Positions 37,220 through 48,736 of a DNA stretch of 51,490 nt are shown here, piece by piece. The notes under the pieces were generated by a model. That model made no database searches. It worked only from the letters and a program-made list of their open reading frames with translations, and was not told the origin of the DNA. The stretch is from Halocafeteria seosinensis. Taxonomy: Eukaryota > Sar > Bigyra > Bicosoecida. Where the stretch lies: assembly GCA_001687465.1 (NCBI GenBank), contig LVLI01000564.1, forward strand, positions 1 through 51,490, in the 5' to 3' direction. Numbering within the stretch: position 1 is the first letter of the stretch; each line of letters starts with the position of its first letter. The position numbers and the translations under genes are program-made.

Positions 37220-40200
37220 ATGGGGAATAATAACGAGCCCGATGAATTCGAAGCGGGGATGGGAGGCCTGAGGCCTCCGGCATTGAACGAGCCTCCCCCG
37301 TTGGAAATTGTGCAGCGAGAGCGAGCGAGAGAGAAAACTACATCTAAACGTCGCCAGAGACGGACGAGCGCTCGTCAGTCCCGAAGTAGAGGGTACATGG
37401 ACGAACGTCAGCGGCAGAAAAACCCCTACAGTGATGGTCCTCGTCCGAAAAGCAAGAGTACGAGACGTAAAGCTGGGGATCAAGTGGGAAACCAGGCCCA
37501 TCGGAGGCGAGCGAAATTGCAACCTGGCTCGCAACAGGCCATCACCTCTCCCATGAAGACGAATAAAATGCCCAAAATGCACACAAAGAACCGATATGAG
37601 TCTGATGAAGAACGTGAGGGAGCATCTTCTCCCGACGAGGTGCCCGATTACGCCGATGAATTTGGTCACTCTGGTACCCGCCGAACGGAACGCCAGAGAT
37701 TCCCGAGCACTGCTAAAGCCTCGCGACGAAAAAAGACCGCCAATACAAGTGCCGGTACATCAGACAGTGAACATGTACCAGTTCGTACCATTCAAACAGC
37801 AGATGGTCATAGGGGACGTCGTTGCGAATATAGCGAGCCTGAAGATGACCGTGGTGCTGCTAGTAGTACGAGGCTGTCCCATCAAAAAACAGGGGCAACC
37901 CGAGGAGACTCCACCAAATCGGATGGCGTAAGGAGGAGAGTGCAAACCGCAGAAGGATATAGACGCACCTCCGAACGCAGTGAATCCGACTATACAGAAT
38001 CAGAAGAAAGATTCCCACAAGAGCAGAGAGACCAAACCCAATCACACCGTCGTCATTCGGACGCAGATGGCTGGGTTGAGTCGCGCAGGAGTGAGACCCC
38101 TCAACGCAGAGTGCAAACGTCGCAAGCCAGAACTAAAAGCTCGCAGCAATCTGAATCAGTTCCAAATCTTCCAGAATTGAACAACCACTATGAATCACGA
38201 GGAAGCGGTGAGAAACCTAACGCTTGGACCGATGAATGGAATAAAGGGGAAGCATCCAGGGCGAGGGGGGTGTCCCGCCAGGCTAGGTCGTTCTCTGCGC
38301 AGAAGTCCAGCGGTAGGAGGCATTCAACAGGACGCAAGAGTTCAAAGCCTGTCGTTAAGAAGATTGCTGGATATGTACCCCCCACCGACAGCAGCGTCAT
38401 TCGCCAAGAGTATCTGGACGAAGCGAAGCGGATAATGCAAGATGAAGAAGAGTTGAGGCAACTGCTGGAGGATCATATTATTCAAGAGGCCGCCGAGCAA
38501 TTGGGGATCGATCTGGAGCGCATGAAACCGTTAGAAGAACATGTGTTCCGCAACACACCTGCGACTCCACGGGAAACAGTGCAAATGCGCCATCATCACT
38601 ACGATAACGAAAGAGAACGTCAATTAGGATTAATACTGTCTCAACGTGATTCTGCCTACCAAGAAAATTTAGAACTGCGTAAACAGAAGCAAAGAATTCA
38701 AGATGCAGTTGTAAGTGGCTAGTTGGATCGTTGTGGGACTCTTCTGCTGCGTTATCTCATGACATTTATCTTACCATCTGCAGAAGGAAAACCTAGAATA
38801 CAATATAGAAACAGAAGAGAAGCGCCTAGAACGCGCTAGACAGAAACGGGAGAAAGTCCGTCGAGTGATTCGCGAAGACAACAGTAGACTGCGGGCTCGC
38901 AAGGACGAGTTCGCACGGCAGCAACAGGAGCTAGAGGAGAAGCGACAGCGAGAACAACGGGAGAAGGAAGAAGAAGATAGAAGGCACAAACAAATGCTGA
39001 AAGAGAAAGAAGAGGAAAGAAAGATGGTAAAGAAACGAGCCGAGGAAAAGGAAGCCGCGAGACTCCAAGCAGCTTTGGATGAGATCAGACGGCAACAAGA
39101 AAAAGAACGCGAACAGGAAGCAGAGCGGGAGCGCCAGCGACAAGAGGAGGCTAAGCGGAAACTGGAGAAAAAGTTGGAAGAGGAACGGAAGCGTCAAGAG
39201 CATGAACATAATCTCTTAGAGAAGCGGAACAGAATGTTGGAGGAATACAAAGAGAAAGAGCGTAGGATTCAACAGCAAAAAGAAGAGCAGGCGAGAGAGC
39301 GACAGCGCAGAAAGGAACAGCGATGGATGCAAATGGCGACCAAGCACGAAGATGCTCAGAGGATGATGCGTGAAAAGGAGCATCGCAAGCGTATCGAGTT
39401 TGAGAAAGAACACCTAGCGGACAAGCGGATCGATGCTATCAAGCAAATGAAACGCGCATTTGCGAAGGAGCGTCAAGAGCAGGTTAGTGCGGAACAAAAG
39501 AAAGAAGACGAATGGAGAAGGAATGTTGTTATTGAGAAGCACATGACCCCTGGACCGTTGGACTACCGCCTCAAAACCCTGGCAGACGAATTGCCTGGAG
39601 GAAGATGGGGAGAAGGAGAAGTTCCTCGTTTGACAGAACAGGTAGAACACGAAGCAAAACAGAAACCTGGTCCTGGGCAACATAACCAGGACGAGCGCGG
39701 AGTTAGGCCTGCAACTCACGGTGGTTACATCTCGACCCATAAAGGCGGTGGTTACGCAGATATCGCATCCAAGAATGGTACAGAAAAGCCAGGTACGATG
39801 CGGACATTTTGCAATTTCGCTATTGCTCACGTTTCACCTCCTTCGTGTGGCGAGTGCAGGTCCTACTGATTATGACCCAAAAGATTCTGCAGTATCTCAA
39901 TTTGTTTACGGAAAGGGCAGCGTTAGTTTGAGTTTCAGAGGGGTAAACAACCATCTCAAGACGGTAGAGTATCAAGCCGCTAGGTCACCGGTACGTGCTA
40001 CTGTAACGCGAAAGTGGTTTGCAAGATCGTTAATTCATATCCAATACCTGTAATGAATTCAGGGACCGGGAGACCATAATTCTCCTTCATGGTCGACCCA
40101 GAATATGAAAACAATTCGTAATGCTCCCTCTGTGGATCGACTAAAGGAAGAGCTCAACAAGGGTCTCATACCGACAGTGGTGCCGGATGGCTTCGGTGGC

Positions 40201-40950
40201 ACTATTGTCAGTGGAATTGATCCAAACAAAGGGGATGTTGATCCAGACACTTCGCTTAAGTCTGTGTTGTCGAGGTCGCAGCGTAGTTATCACCGCATTG
40301 GTGGAAGCCCAGTGCAGTCAAGCCGCCTAAGTAGTCGCCAAACCTCGAGCAGAGGCTCCATTCGAAGCTCGTCCCGCGAACACGTTGAGCGATACTCTCC
40401 TGTTTCGTCGCAACGACCTGAGGGCTCTCGGGGTACGCAGAGATCTGAGGACGGAGCAGAGAGATCTGATAGGAAAAGTGACGAGTCAGAGAAGAAAGAA
40501 CTTTCATTTTCGAACGCAGGAGATGAAGTGTTCCAAGGAGAAAAAGCGACTGACAAGATCGGACAAACCAGTACCGATGGCAAAGTTTCTGGCACTGCTG
40601 CTGCAGATGCTGAGGTGGTTGAAGAAAGTCAAGATGCTGAAGCGGTACGAGCGACTATGGATGTTGAGAGCAAAGAAATGGATACAGAAGCTCATGACGC
40701 CAACATGGAGGAGAGCGGCGCAAGCCCTGTGTCGGAAGAGAATGAGGTAGATAGCAATGCTCGTGAGTCAGGTTCCCGAAGTGACAATGAATCGGAGAAG
40801 CAGCGGCAGGAAATAGAAGAAGTTTCAGACGGAAAGTTTGAAAAAGACGAGGAAAATGTTGCAGATGACAGCCAACACGGTGGCGTAGATCGTGGTGATT
40901 CTTGGACGAACGATGCCTCAACTGGTGAAAACCATGTAGCAGAGACGTAA
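37220..40950 (+). CDS. Long coiled-coil protein with sperm-tail PG-rich (SHIPPO-like) motifs
   Basis: Four exons: 37220-38710, 38784-39792, 39860-39990 and 40063-40950 (introns 73, 67 and 69-72 nt) encode 1172 residues. Residues 1-380 are basic, Arg/Ser-rich and disordered. About 390-745 is an almost pure Glu/Lys/Arg/Gln coiled coil. PG-rich motifs follow: TPGPLDYRL (about 751), KPGPGQHN (about 790), KPGPTDYDP (about 833, across an exon join) and SPGPGDHNSP (about 877, across the next join). A Ser/Glu/Asp-rich tail ends the protein. The two junction-spanning motifs confirm the splicing. PG-rich STPGPGxY-type repeats are typical of axonemal or microtubule inner proteins, so a role in flagella or the microtubule cytoskeleton is likely by inference. 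No orthologue name is assigned. Confidence 0.75.
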
Positions 40951-40975
40951 TTCAAAGAGTGTTAGCAGAAAGACG

Positions 40976-40981
40976 AATAAA
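40976..40981 (+). terminator. Candidate polyadenylation signal AATAAA
   Basis: Canonical hexamer 26 nt past the stop codon of the coiled-coil gene, in the 94-bp gap before the convergent SNRNP40 stop. Whether this lineage uses AATAAA is unknown; most other genes here lack one. Confidence 0.35.
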
Positions 40982-41044
40982 ACGAAAACCAAATAGTTTG
41001 GGTTGTTTGGTACAAGTTGTACATTTTTGAATGTGGGCCTATGC

Positions 41045-42661
41045 CTACAACGTGGAAATTTCTCCCAAGTAAATCTGTTTGTCTGTACCGCATGAAGCAA
41101 TAATTGGTTCCTTTGGATGGAAGGACATTTCCGTCACAGTTCCGTCGTGTCCCGGTAGAGCGTATTCAACCCTGCCCGTATCAGTTCTCCATATGTACGC
41201 TATTCGATCTGAACTGCCTGCAGCTACGCGTTCTCCGTCTCCCGACCATCCACATTTTAACAAAAGCTTCTCGAAATTATGCTGATGTCCGGAGTAGATC
41301 ATATGACAACGTTTATTCTCATCTTTTACATATGGGCGAACGTCCCATTGCCGAAGCGACTGGTCTACTGAGTTGGATAATAAGAAGTTGCCCGTGGGGC
41401 TCAACGATAGTCCCGTGATCATGTCACTGTGCCCTGGCAGGCTCCGAATGCACTTCCCCTGTGATATATCCCACTGATGAATGTCGTTATCAATTCCTCC
41501 AGAGAAAACAGAGGTTGCATCGTCGTTAAATGCAACACTAGTCACAGGAAATCTTGCATTGAATGTGTGTATTGATCCTCGCTGGCGCGTGTCCCATAAC
41601 TTCACTGTTCCATCGTCTGACCCTGATGCAAGTAAGTTGGGTCCCTTGCGTACGACAGACACGCTGTTGACGATCATGTCGTGCTCATTAAAAGTTTTGA
41701 TTCTTTTCGCCATTTCTATATCCCAAAATCCCACTGTTTTATCCGCAGATGCGGTCCCAATACTGCAGAAAATAGTGGCCGCAAAAATCAACTCCTCGAA
41801 ATAGAGACAGGCATGTAACATGAGCCAACGTACTATATTGAGTCAGCGGACCACTGCAAGTCCAGTACGGCATTTTTATGCCCTCTCAATACGCCATAGT
41901 TTTCGTTCTCTCCGTATACATTCCATAAAACTGCAAGCCGTGGGAACTGCGTCAACAGCATCCTTCACGACATTCTCACCCATCGTGCGTACGTACATAT
42001 CGTTTTATCTTTGCCACTGGACGCCAAGCTTTGTCCATTCGGAGAAAATTTGTTTGTATAAATTTGGTCCTGTGTAACAAACATACAGTTTAACTCTACA
42101 AACAAATACTCAGGGGCAGCGGAGACCATTGCTACGTACGCCATGGCCGGCAAGCAGTCTAATCGGGGAAAGAAGTCTTGACGTCCGATTTTCTCCCTGC
42201 AGCATCCAGTGCCAGAAAGTACACAAAGCAATCAAGGTGAGTAAACAAGTAGCAGTATGGTGCCACTTTGATGTCCACTCTGATGTTTACGAGGGAAAAA
42301 CAGAAGAATGACATACCGGTCCTGATTCGGGCTTAATGACAATGGTATTGTTACTGTTTGCGCCACCTCCTGAAGAGCTGTTATCGACTGAAATGAGCTG
42401 CTGTCCTTGTCCTTGATGGCTTTGAGCTTGTTGGGACTCCTTTCCAGCATCTTTTTCCTCCGATGGCTCCTGTATGCGCACTCGTTTCGCCGGGGACGTC
42501 ATACTTTGTCCTTCCCCTTGGTCTTGAGAACGTTTCTGAGCCGGCTGTGAGCTCGAAGATGCCTCACCATGGGACGCATTATCGCCGGTAGTAGAGGTAT
42601 CTTGGCTCTCCTCCTGACTCGGCGAGGTCGGGGCCGTTCTCTTTCGACGGGTTGTAACCAT
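41045..42661 (-). CDS. SNRNP40: U5 snRNP 40 kDa WD40 protein
   Basis: Five exons: 42661-42317, 42196-42140, 42069-41997, 41930-41834 and 41762-41045 (introns 120, 70, 66 and 71 nt) give 429 residues. The first exon is a Ser/Gln-rich nuclear leader (TSPAKRVRIQEP) longer than the human one. The seven-bladed propeller then starts PIRLLAGHGDQIYTNKFSPN and continues LWNVYGENENYGVLRGHKNA, ASADKTVGFWDIEMAKRI, GSDDGTVKLWDTRQRGSIHT, GGIDNDIHQWDISQGKC, LLSNSVDQSLRQWDVRPY, HNFEKLLLKCGWSGDGERVA and PIIASCGTDKQIYLGEI. The motifs GGIDNDI, NFEK and the WDVRP step are diagnostic of the U5-40K subfamily rather than generic WD40. It is a core spliceosomal protein, in keeping with an intron-bearing genome. Confidence 0.92.
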
Positions 42662-42926
42662 TTTCTGGGACCTACTACCGCACAATTAGTTTCTAAAAGA
42701 CATAATGTTCGTAATAAACCTACTATATGGTGCATCTATCGGCATGAAAGCCATCATACACCAAGCTCTGGCATATGCAACAATCATTTCGTTCACTAAT
42801 CACATGAGCATTTCATTTGTATCCCTTCCACACCACGATCCTTCATTAACCTTGCCGACACCTGGTATTGGTCGATAATTTCGTCTTGTGTCACTCAGAG
42901 TAGCTTCGAGAGGAAAGTTGGGGAAA
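42662..42926. promoter_or_regulatory. Divergent promoter region, SNRNP40 and the His-rich small gene
   Basis: 265 bp between two divergent start codons. It presumably contains both promoters. No sharp motif is seen. Confidence 0.4.
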
Positions 42927-43548
42927 ATGACAGAGGAAAAGGAGGAATCGTTCTGGTCGTCGGACTGTCAGAGCAGGCTTCAGGACCGTGTAGATAGTGT
43001 TATGGACACATTGGTGTCTACTGTGCCCGATTTTGTGACCACAGAGCAGGTTGTTGTACGTATTGTTAGCCTTCAGTGTGCCTGGGAGTGCTCTAATACA
43101 GGTTGAGGGTCTCTGAGACATGCAGGATCATATTGCAGCAGCCCATCCTTTTGGAGCTATACTACCAAATCATGCCACAAAGCGCGTTTTAGATGAAAAT
43201 GGACGTCCTATAAGCACTGATAAACTTTTTACACAGGTGGAACACCTCGAGCGACACGGCAGCCGGGAAATTGGAGCCACAACGGAAACGAAAACGTTGG
43301 CATGGTGGGGTATACGAGATGATAATACTCCCGAGGAGAGCTTAAAAGCACGAGATACAGTGAATATTAGCACCACACATAATACGCCGAAACAGGAAAC
43401 CGAACGAAGCGGTGATAGAGATACACACAAGAGCGGTGGTAGGCATTCGTCCCGCACGAACAACGACAGGAAGCGAGAGAGCCATCGGCATCACCACCAC
43501 CACCATCATCGCCGCAGCACAGATCATCCAGACAGAGAGAGAAGATAG
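42927..43548 (+). CDS. Small protein with a His/Arg-rich tail, unrecognised
   Basis: Two exons, 42927-43055 and 43126-43548, with a 70-nt intron (donor GTACGT, acceptor ATGCAG) give 183 residues. The N-terminal 70 residues look helical and folded (FWSSDCQSRLQDRVDSVM, then PDFVTTEQVVDHIAAAHPFG). A middle part reads KRVLDENGRPISTDKLFTQV and TKTLAWWGIRDD. The tail is charged and ends in RESHRHHHHHHHRRSTDHPD, typical of RS/H-rich nuclear proteins. No family is recognised. It is divergent from SNRNP40 and convergent with the Myb gene, with only 73 bp between the two stops. Confidence 0.7.
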
Positions 43549-43621
43549 TATATTCCATTCGAAATTATTGGAAACCAAAGTACATGCACGCGTGCATCCA
43601 GAAGAGGGTTTACATACAGTC

Positions 43622-45235
43622 TCATTGATCTTCTGGGTGGGTACACGGATCAGGAGAGCCGAGTCCTTGCATATGCTGAGAATGATCTTCCTCGGCTGTT
43701 GGAGGAGCTACCTTTTCCGTGTTTCCGTCTGAAGAAAATGATTTATTGTGCAAGGAATAGGGGTGCTGTTGTAAGCTTTCAGCCCATGAGATGGAGGCAG
43801 AACGGCTTGAGGAATACATATGCCCTGGATTAGTGTCTGTAGACATGGCCGAAGACATCATGTCGTAGCCAGAGTACCGCGTTGGAATGCTTTGCTTATT
43901 ACGCATGGCTTCTACTCCCGTGAGTAGGTCAGTTCCAGTGCTCTCGTATCCCCTGCTTGACGGATACGTCGCCACGTTCGGATAGTAAGAGGAAGGGCCA
44001 CCTTGCCGTAATGAAAATGAACCATTCGAGACACCGTTCTGTACCGTAAAAAAGTCGTTCATAGCGGAATCCGGGAACTTATCATCGGAAGTCATTACTC
44101 GTCTCTGTTTGTTGTTTGTCCCCTCGCTCACAGGATGTGGTACACTCTGACGCTTATCTCGCGAGTGAGTGACTACCTCCTCCGGGACGGGAGGAAAGCT
44201 ACCTGAATAACCACCGTAGCCATTAAACTGGATGTTCTCCCTTCCACCAGAGAGTTCGACCCCCTGTACACGCTCCCTGACAAATCCTATTTCTCTGACT
44301 GTATCGCGACCTTGAGCCATATCCGATTGCACGTGGCTATGATACGGATTTGCGGTACCCCCATTAGGAGGCATGAAACTTGAATGCATCGACACGGGCC
44401 CACTTGAATTCACTGGAGTTGAGTAAGCCATGTTTGGAGAATTGATGTAACTCAACGGTGCACCAGGCTGAGAAGGCGGAGGTCCATCGTGTGGAACAGG
44501 TGGTTCTACAGCCTGCTGAGACTGAAACTCGCCATGCAGATAATCCGGCGTTAAGTGCTTTTTCTGTTGCTCGTAGATCGCATCAATGGAGTATCCTTGA
44601 CGTAAAAGTTGAAGGGTTGTCTCTGCCCCCGGCATAAAGTGTTCCTTCATTAGCTCCTTCGCCACCTCTGGTTTAACGCCTCTCCGTCGCATCACTCGCC
44701 GCAAGGCGCTGTAATACCTATTCTTAACACAGGATTCGGATCTGAGTAAACAGAAACAATGCACGGTGAATTACGGCGGCAGAAATCATAGGAATAAGAC
44801 AGTAAAAACCCACCTTCCGTGCAAGTACTGAGCGATCTCTTTCCAGCGGTTGCCTTGGAGGGCTTGTACTTGGAACAATACAAGCTCCTCTGCGAGAGAC
44901 CAGGGACCTTTCTCGATTCGCGGGCTCACATGGTTTGCCCATCTGATAAGGAAAAACAGCAGTAGAAGGACAAAGTTCAAAATAGACCTGGAAGCGCGCG
45001 TACATACCTCTCTCGGCATTGCTTAGGTGTTCTGTTTCTGAAGTATTGAGAGATTCGAACCCAATCAGGAGTGCCATCTCCAACAGAGGCCACCAATTGC
45101 CGTAACTGCTCATCCTCCTGCATTCCATATTCTTCCACAAATGCGATACAAAAAGAAAGCCTCACAACAGCGCCATCAAAAACCCACCTCCGCGTTCCAC
45201 TTTTGCTTGCTCTTTTTCACGTCGACCGCACTCAT
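43622..45235 (-). CDS. Two-repeat Myb/SANT DNA-binding protein
   Basis: Four exons: 45235-45188, 45117-45008, 44942-44814 and 44741-43622 (introns 70, 65 and 72 nt) encode 468 residues. Repeat 1 (about 11-62) reads KQKWNAEEDEQLRQLVASVG, then DWVRISQYFRNRTPKQCRER. Repeat 2 (about 63-113) reads WANHVSPRIEKGPWSLAEEL, then GNRWKEIAQYLHGRSESCVK and NRYYSALRR. Every junction restores a Myb consensus (QCRERW, HGRSES, NAEEDE). The remaining 350 residues are Ser/Gly/Tyr-rich and disordered. R2R3-type Myb proteins bind DNA as transcription factors. The second-repeat NRYYSALRR step is the type seen in protist and plant Mybs. Target genes are unknown. Confidence 0.88.
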
Positions 45236-46592
45236 TTTCAAAACAGAATCCTCCTTTCCGTCACGACGTGCAAATCTGCAAATATAACAATCTACTATTG
45301 AAACCTCATCATGATCAATACAGTCAGAATGGTAATTCGTTGTAGTGTCGCGGGCCGGAGCTCCCAGATCCCAGGTTTTCGGGCCAAAAACCTTCTTTCA
45401 TGCACTCTCCGCTCGGCACCTTTACCGCCCCCAGATTAAGACTCATGTAACTTATGTTAGGAAAGCGAAACCTCAGAGGACTAGTTAATCGCGTATAGCG
45501 GCAGCCCCCGTTACGATAGGGCCGTTGCGGGGGACAGAAACGGCACCTCAACAATGTCAACATATAGCATACACAGCCTATACGCGACCACACGGAGCAC
45601 CCATTGGCATCCCCTTCCTCGTATCTACCAGAATAGCACTATAGCATGGCCGTTTGTCCTTGCTAATGCCTCCAAAAAACCGAATGAAAAACGAACGACA
45701 GCTGGCAGCGGAGCCACGGCCGGAGGAGGGGAAACTTGCAACGTGGTTTTCTCCTTACCTTGTACTCGCTACCTGCGATAGAAAGTCCCCACGGAGACGA
45801 TGACCGTTGTTCTAGTCCTATAGGGCGAATGGGTGGCTTGGTTGCTTCTAATAGGGAAGGCAGCACCACCGTCGACGAATAAGAACAGCAGCGGAGAGAA
45901 GAGCATGCAATGACCGACAACTTGAAGCCCGTGGAGGCTGTTCTTTCCCTTGACACAAACAAGGCTGCGCCACTTATCAGCGGCAACAAATGGAACTTAA
46001 ATAAACGGTTTCCGGAAGGAACAATGTATTGGCATGCAGTAATACTACCAGTAGACTCGGGTATTACGGCCGATTGCCGTTACTAAGAAACCGCAACCAG
46101 CCGGCAACGACTCTAAGGGGTAACACCCAAGGGGAAACCAACAGGGAGGAAAGACTACGAACTCCGTCGGATGCGCCGCGCCCACATGCATCAGAACACA
46201 CAAAGCACTGATACCAAGGAGACAGCACAAGTTTTCGAACATGTGCATGGAGAAAGAAAGCTATGCAGTAATCCATTATTCTATACCACCGGCACGTTGC
46301 AGCAGCCGTTTCGTACACGTTTCATGGATGCAACATAAAAAAAATTCTGTTGAAGCAACAAGATCCAGGGAAACACATTTGTTAGTGTAGCAAGAAAGTT
46401 GTATGGTCTGTCAGTTCCCCTGAGCCTTCCTTCCGATGGATAAACGCCGAGCCCTTGATGTGTTCTGTAAACATTGAGAACTGAATCATCACTTCCGCGA
46501 CCAGAGGATCCATGAGACTTACCTTTGCTGGTTCCGCTTCGAGCAAGAAGCCTGGAGTGATGAGCGAGAAACATATCATGAAAAAAGATCAA
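45236..46592. other. Intergenic region with a GC-rich structured stretch and a doubtful small frame
   Basis: 1.36 kb. A GC-rich stretch at about 45340-45550 contains two hairpins, 45374-45392 and 45505-45533. A minus-strand frame at about 46040-45753 reads PSLLEATKPPIRPIGLEQRS and ends at a GTAAGG donor, perhaps a piece of a small gene, but no start is found. On the plus strand an ATG at 45667 opens 45 codons. None is firm enough to call. Confidence 0.4.
45505..45533. repeat. Strong GC hairpin in an intergenic region
   Basis: CCCCCG and CGGGGG pair perfectly, and an inner ACG/CGT adds three pairs, leaving a 7-nt loop. A second hairpin, GGTTTT with AAAACC, lies at 45374-45392. Together they could be part of a structured non-coding RNA. 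Confidence 0.4.
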
Positions 46593-48168
46593 TTACAGTC
46601 GGCTACTAGGTTGGTCATACCAGCCAAAAATGTCCTCTCCAAGTTGTCGTCTAGTGTCTGTCGGTTCCCAGAAGAGCACATGATAAGCATTCTGCAAATT
46701 CTCATCAGAGGTAAGCATTTCCGACAGGATTAGAAACGAGCTGACCACCTGACCACATGTTCCATACTCACCTCATATTCTATGTAAGTTTTGTCTTCCG
46801 AGGAACAACCATCAAATACTTTTCGGCTCTCCGCTGGTTGCGTAACTTTGTCGCTTGTTGAATGAAGGATACACAACGGGCAGTGAATCTGCGTTCCACG
46901 ACGAATATACTTATTGGTTACCGGCTCATCACATAAAGAAAGCGATTTATCGCCTCTTACGTTAGCCACTTCCGATTGAATTAGCTCACATATCCTATTC
47001 AGTTCCATTCCCATTCGTAGACGCATCCTTCCTGCACTCTTGGGTCTCAACCATTCCTTAGAATTAGTTTCCTACAGGCTGGCAACGTACCTTGATAGCG
47101 AGCATTACTGCGTTTAACTGCTTCTAATTTTATGGGATCCTTAAAGCATTTATCAGTATGGTCTTCTCCAGGGACAACTGGAGCAGTCGGGAAAACCTGC
47201 AGCCATGGGCAGTGCCTGGTCACCGTCAGTATGTCTTGATTCCGTACTCGTACTAACCTTGGAGACACATTGTCCAATAGAGACAACTGCGTCTGGGGGA
47301 ATTAAGGCCGGATCTATTCCACAAAGCGGGGCAGAAAGAATTAAACCTGAACTCTTATTGCAACGTCAAGTGACGGACCCTGTGTTCACAAGCAACGAAC
47401 GAAGCAAAGCTGAAACCCACCCCGGAAGTAGTCTGGCCGCAACTGATCGGCTCTCAAAGCGGCCGCGCCTCCCATTGATTCACTGCGTCTTGCCATCATA
47501 CTACATGATACAGCAAAATGCTGCCAGTGAGTGAGTCTTATGCAATCACCGCTTACCCGTAGATGAAAATTGGGATCTCAGAGACAACCTCTGCGAAGCA
47601 TGCCAAACCCACGGCACCAATGATTTCTCGAGATTGCAGACAACTATGCATCAAGCATATATGTACCTTGTGGTGTTTCTTTGCCCAAGAATTTTTGGAC
47701 TCGCGGTATGACCACGTTATCCAGGAATTTCAGAAGACTTAGCGGTAGCTCGTCGAAGTGGTCCACATGGCACCTGGTACCTTCACTATCTCCGTGTCCT
47801 CGCCAGTCTATACCAGCAGCAAAAAACCCAAGAGAATTCAGTTGGGCTCCATATTGCCCGTAAAAGTTATCCATGAAGTGATTATACCCCTGCGGTATGA
47901 ATAGAGATATATCATATCTATGCGCTCATTCTCAGCTACGGTGAACTGGTATCCCACCTACATGGCTAAACAACACTATTCCTTTCAGCTCTGGCTTCGT
48001 TTCCTCCTCCAAACTAGTTTTCGGTACCCACATGTAGCCTTGAATCCTTCTATCGCCGTCATCGTAAAAGTCATCCGCGGGTTCAATTTCTGAGACCTGC
48101 CCGCATTGATGGTTGCCAAAAGGCACCGTCAGCGCACTCTGCACTGTGTCTATCCCCAAAAGTCTCAT
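46593..48168 (-). CDS. Monoglyceride-lipase-like alpha/beta hydrolase, copy 1
   Basis: Nine exons: 48168-47962, 47889-47667, 47590-47557, 47482-47421, 47346-47258, 47196-47091, 47031-46961, 46888-46772 and 46691-46593 give 335 residues. The start is the ATG opening MRLLGIDTV; an earlier in-frame start is possible. Motifs: YMWVPKTSLE, GIDWRGHGDSEGTRC, the nucleophile elbow YGESMGGAAALRA, SAPLCGIDP, the acid in LHSTSDKVTQP and the catalytic histidine in NAYHVLFWEP. This is the serine aminopeptidase S33/monoglyceride lipase group, which splits monoacylglycerols or related esters. Introns are 59-80 nt. It is a tandem duplicate of the next gene, with the same intron positions and identical lengths for four internal exons. 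Confidence 0.88.
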
Positions 48169-48736
48169 ACCGCGCGTATATTTTGTCACGAGCAATAGCA
48201 CGGGAGTTCCTTCCTTGCTAACACGGCCAGAAGAATCAGAACTATACACACAGTTTATATAGTGTCTACGTCGTGAGACTCTGCGTCCGTCGAACATTGA
48301 AGTTAAGGAGCTAGTAGCCCAGTGCCGGATGATGATACACCAGTACAATTGTTGTACCGGTAGAAGTGTGTACACCACAGGTCACATGAAGAAGAGCGCA
48401 GGAATTGGAAATTACTCGTATGTTTATGGTGTTTATACACTCTTTGAACTAGTGAACTGATTTCTAGACCCTACAACTACACATTACATGCACCAGATTC
48501 CAAAGGATTACAACAGCGCAGTGTCGTCATACATCCCTTCTTCGCCTTCCTTCCGGCGAATATAGACATTCTGTTTGATTTGGTCTGTACGAAACGAGGA
48601 TGGAAATAGAATTCCACAGACGATCAAGTATCCGGCTACTTCTCACTCACCTCGCCGGACTTCAGACCTTTGAATAAACCTGCGCCGAAAGAATTTGATT
48701 TAAAGGCAGCATCCTCGGAACGACCATGAACATCAC
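48169..48736. other. Intergenic region between the two hydrolases
   Basis: 568 bp. The frame of copy 1 stays open upstream of the chosen ATG to about 48378, so a longer N-terminus is possible. Nothing else stands out. Confidence 0.4.

Noticed and set aside
37106-37669. Minus-strand open frame opposite the PG-rich coiled-coil gene
   Set aside because: Antisense shadow of Arg/Ser-rich coding sequence.
47047-47060. 3' splice site CTAAG at 47057 for the seventh exon of lipase copy 1
   Set aside because: It breaks the frame; the GTGCAG acceptor at 47032 restores the family sequence and matches copy 2.
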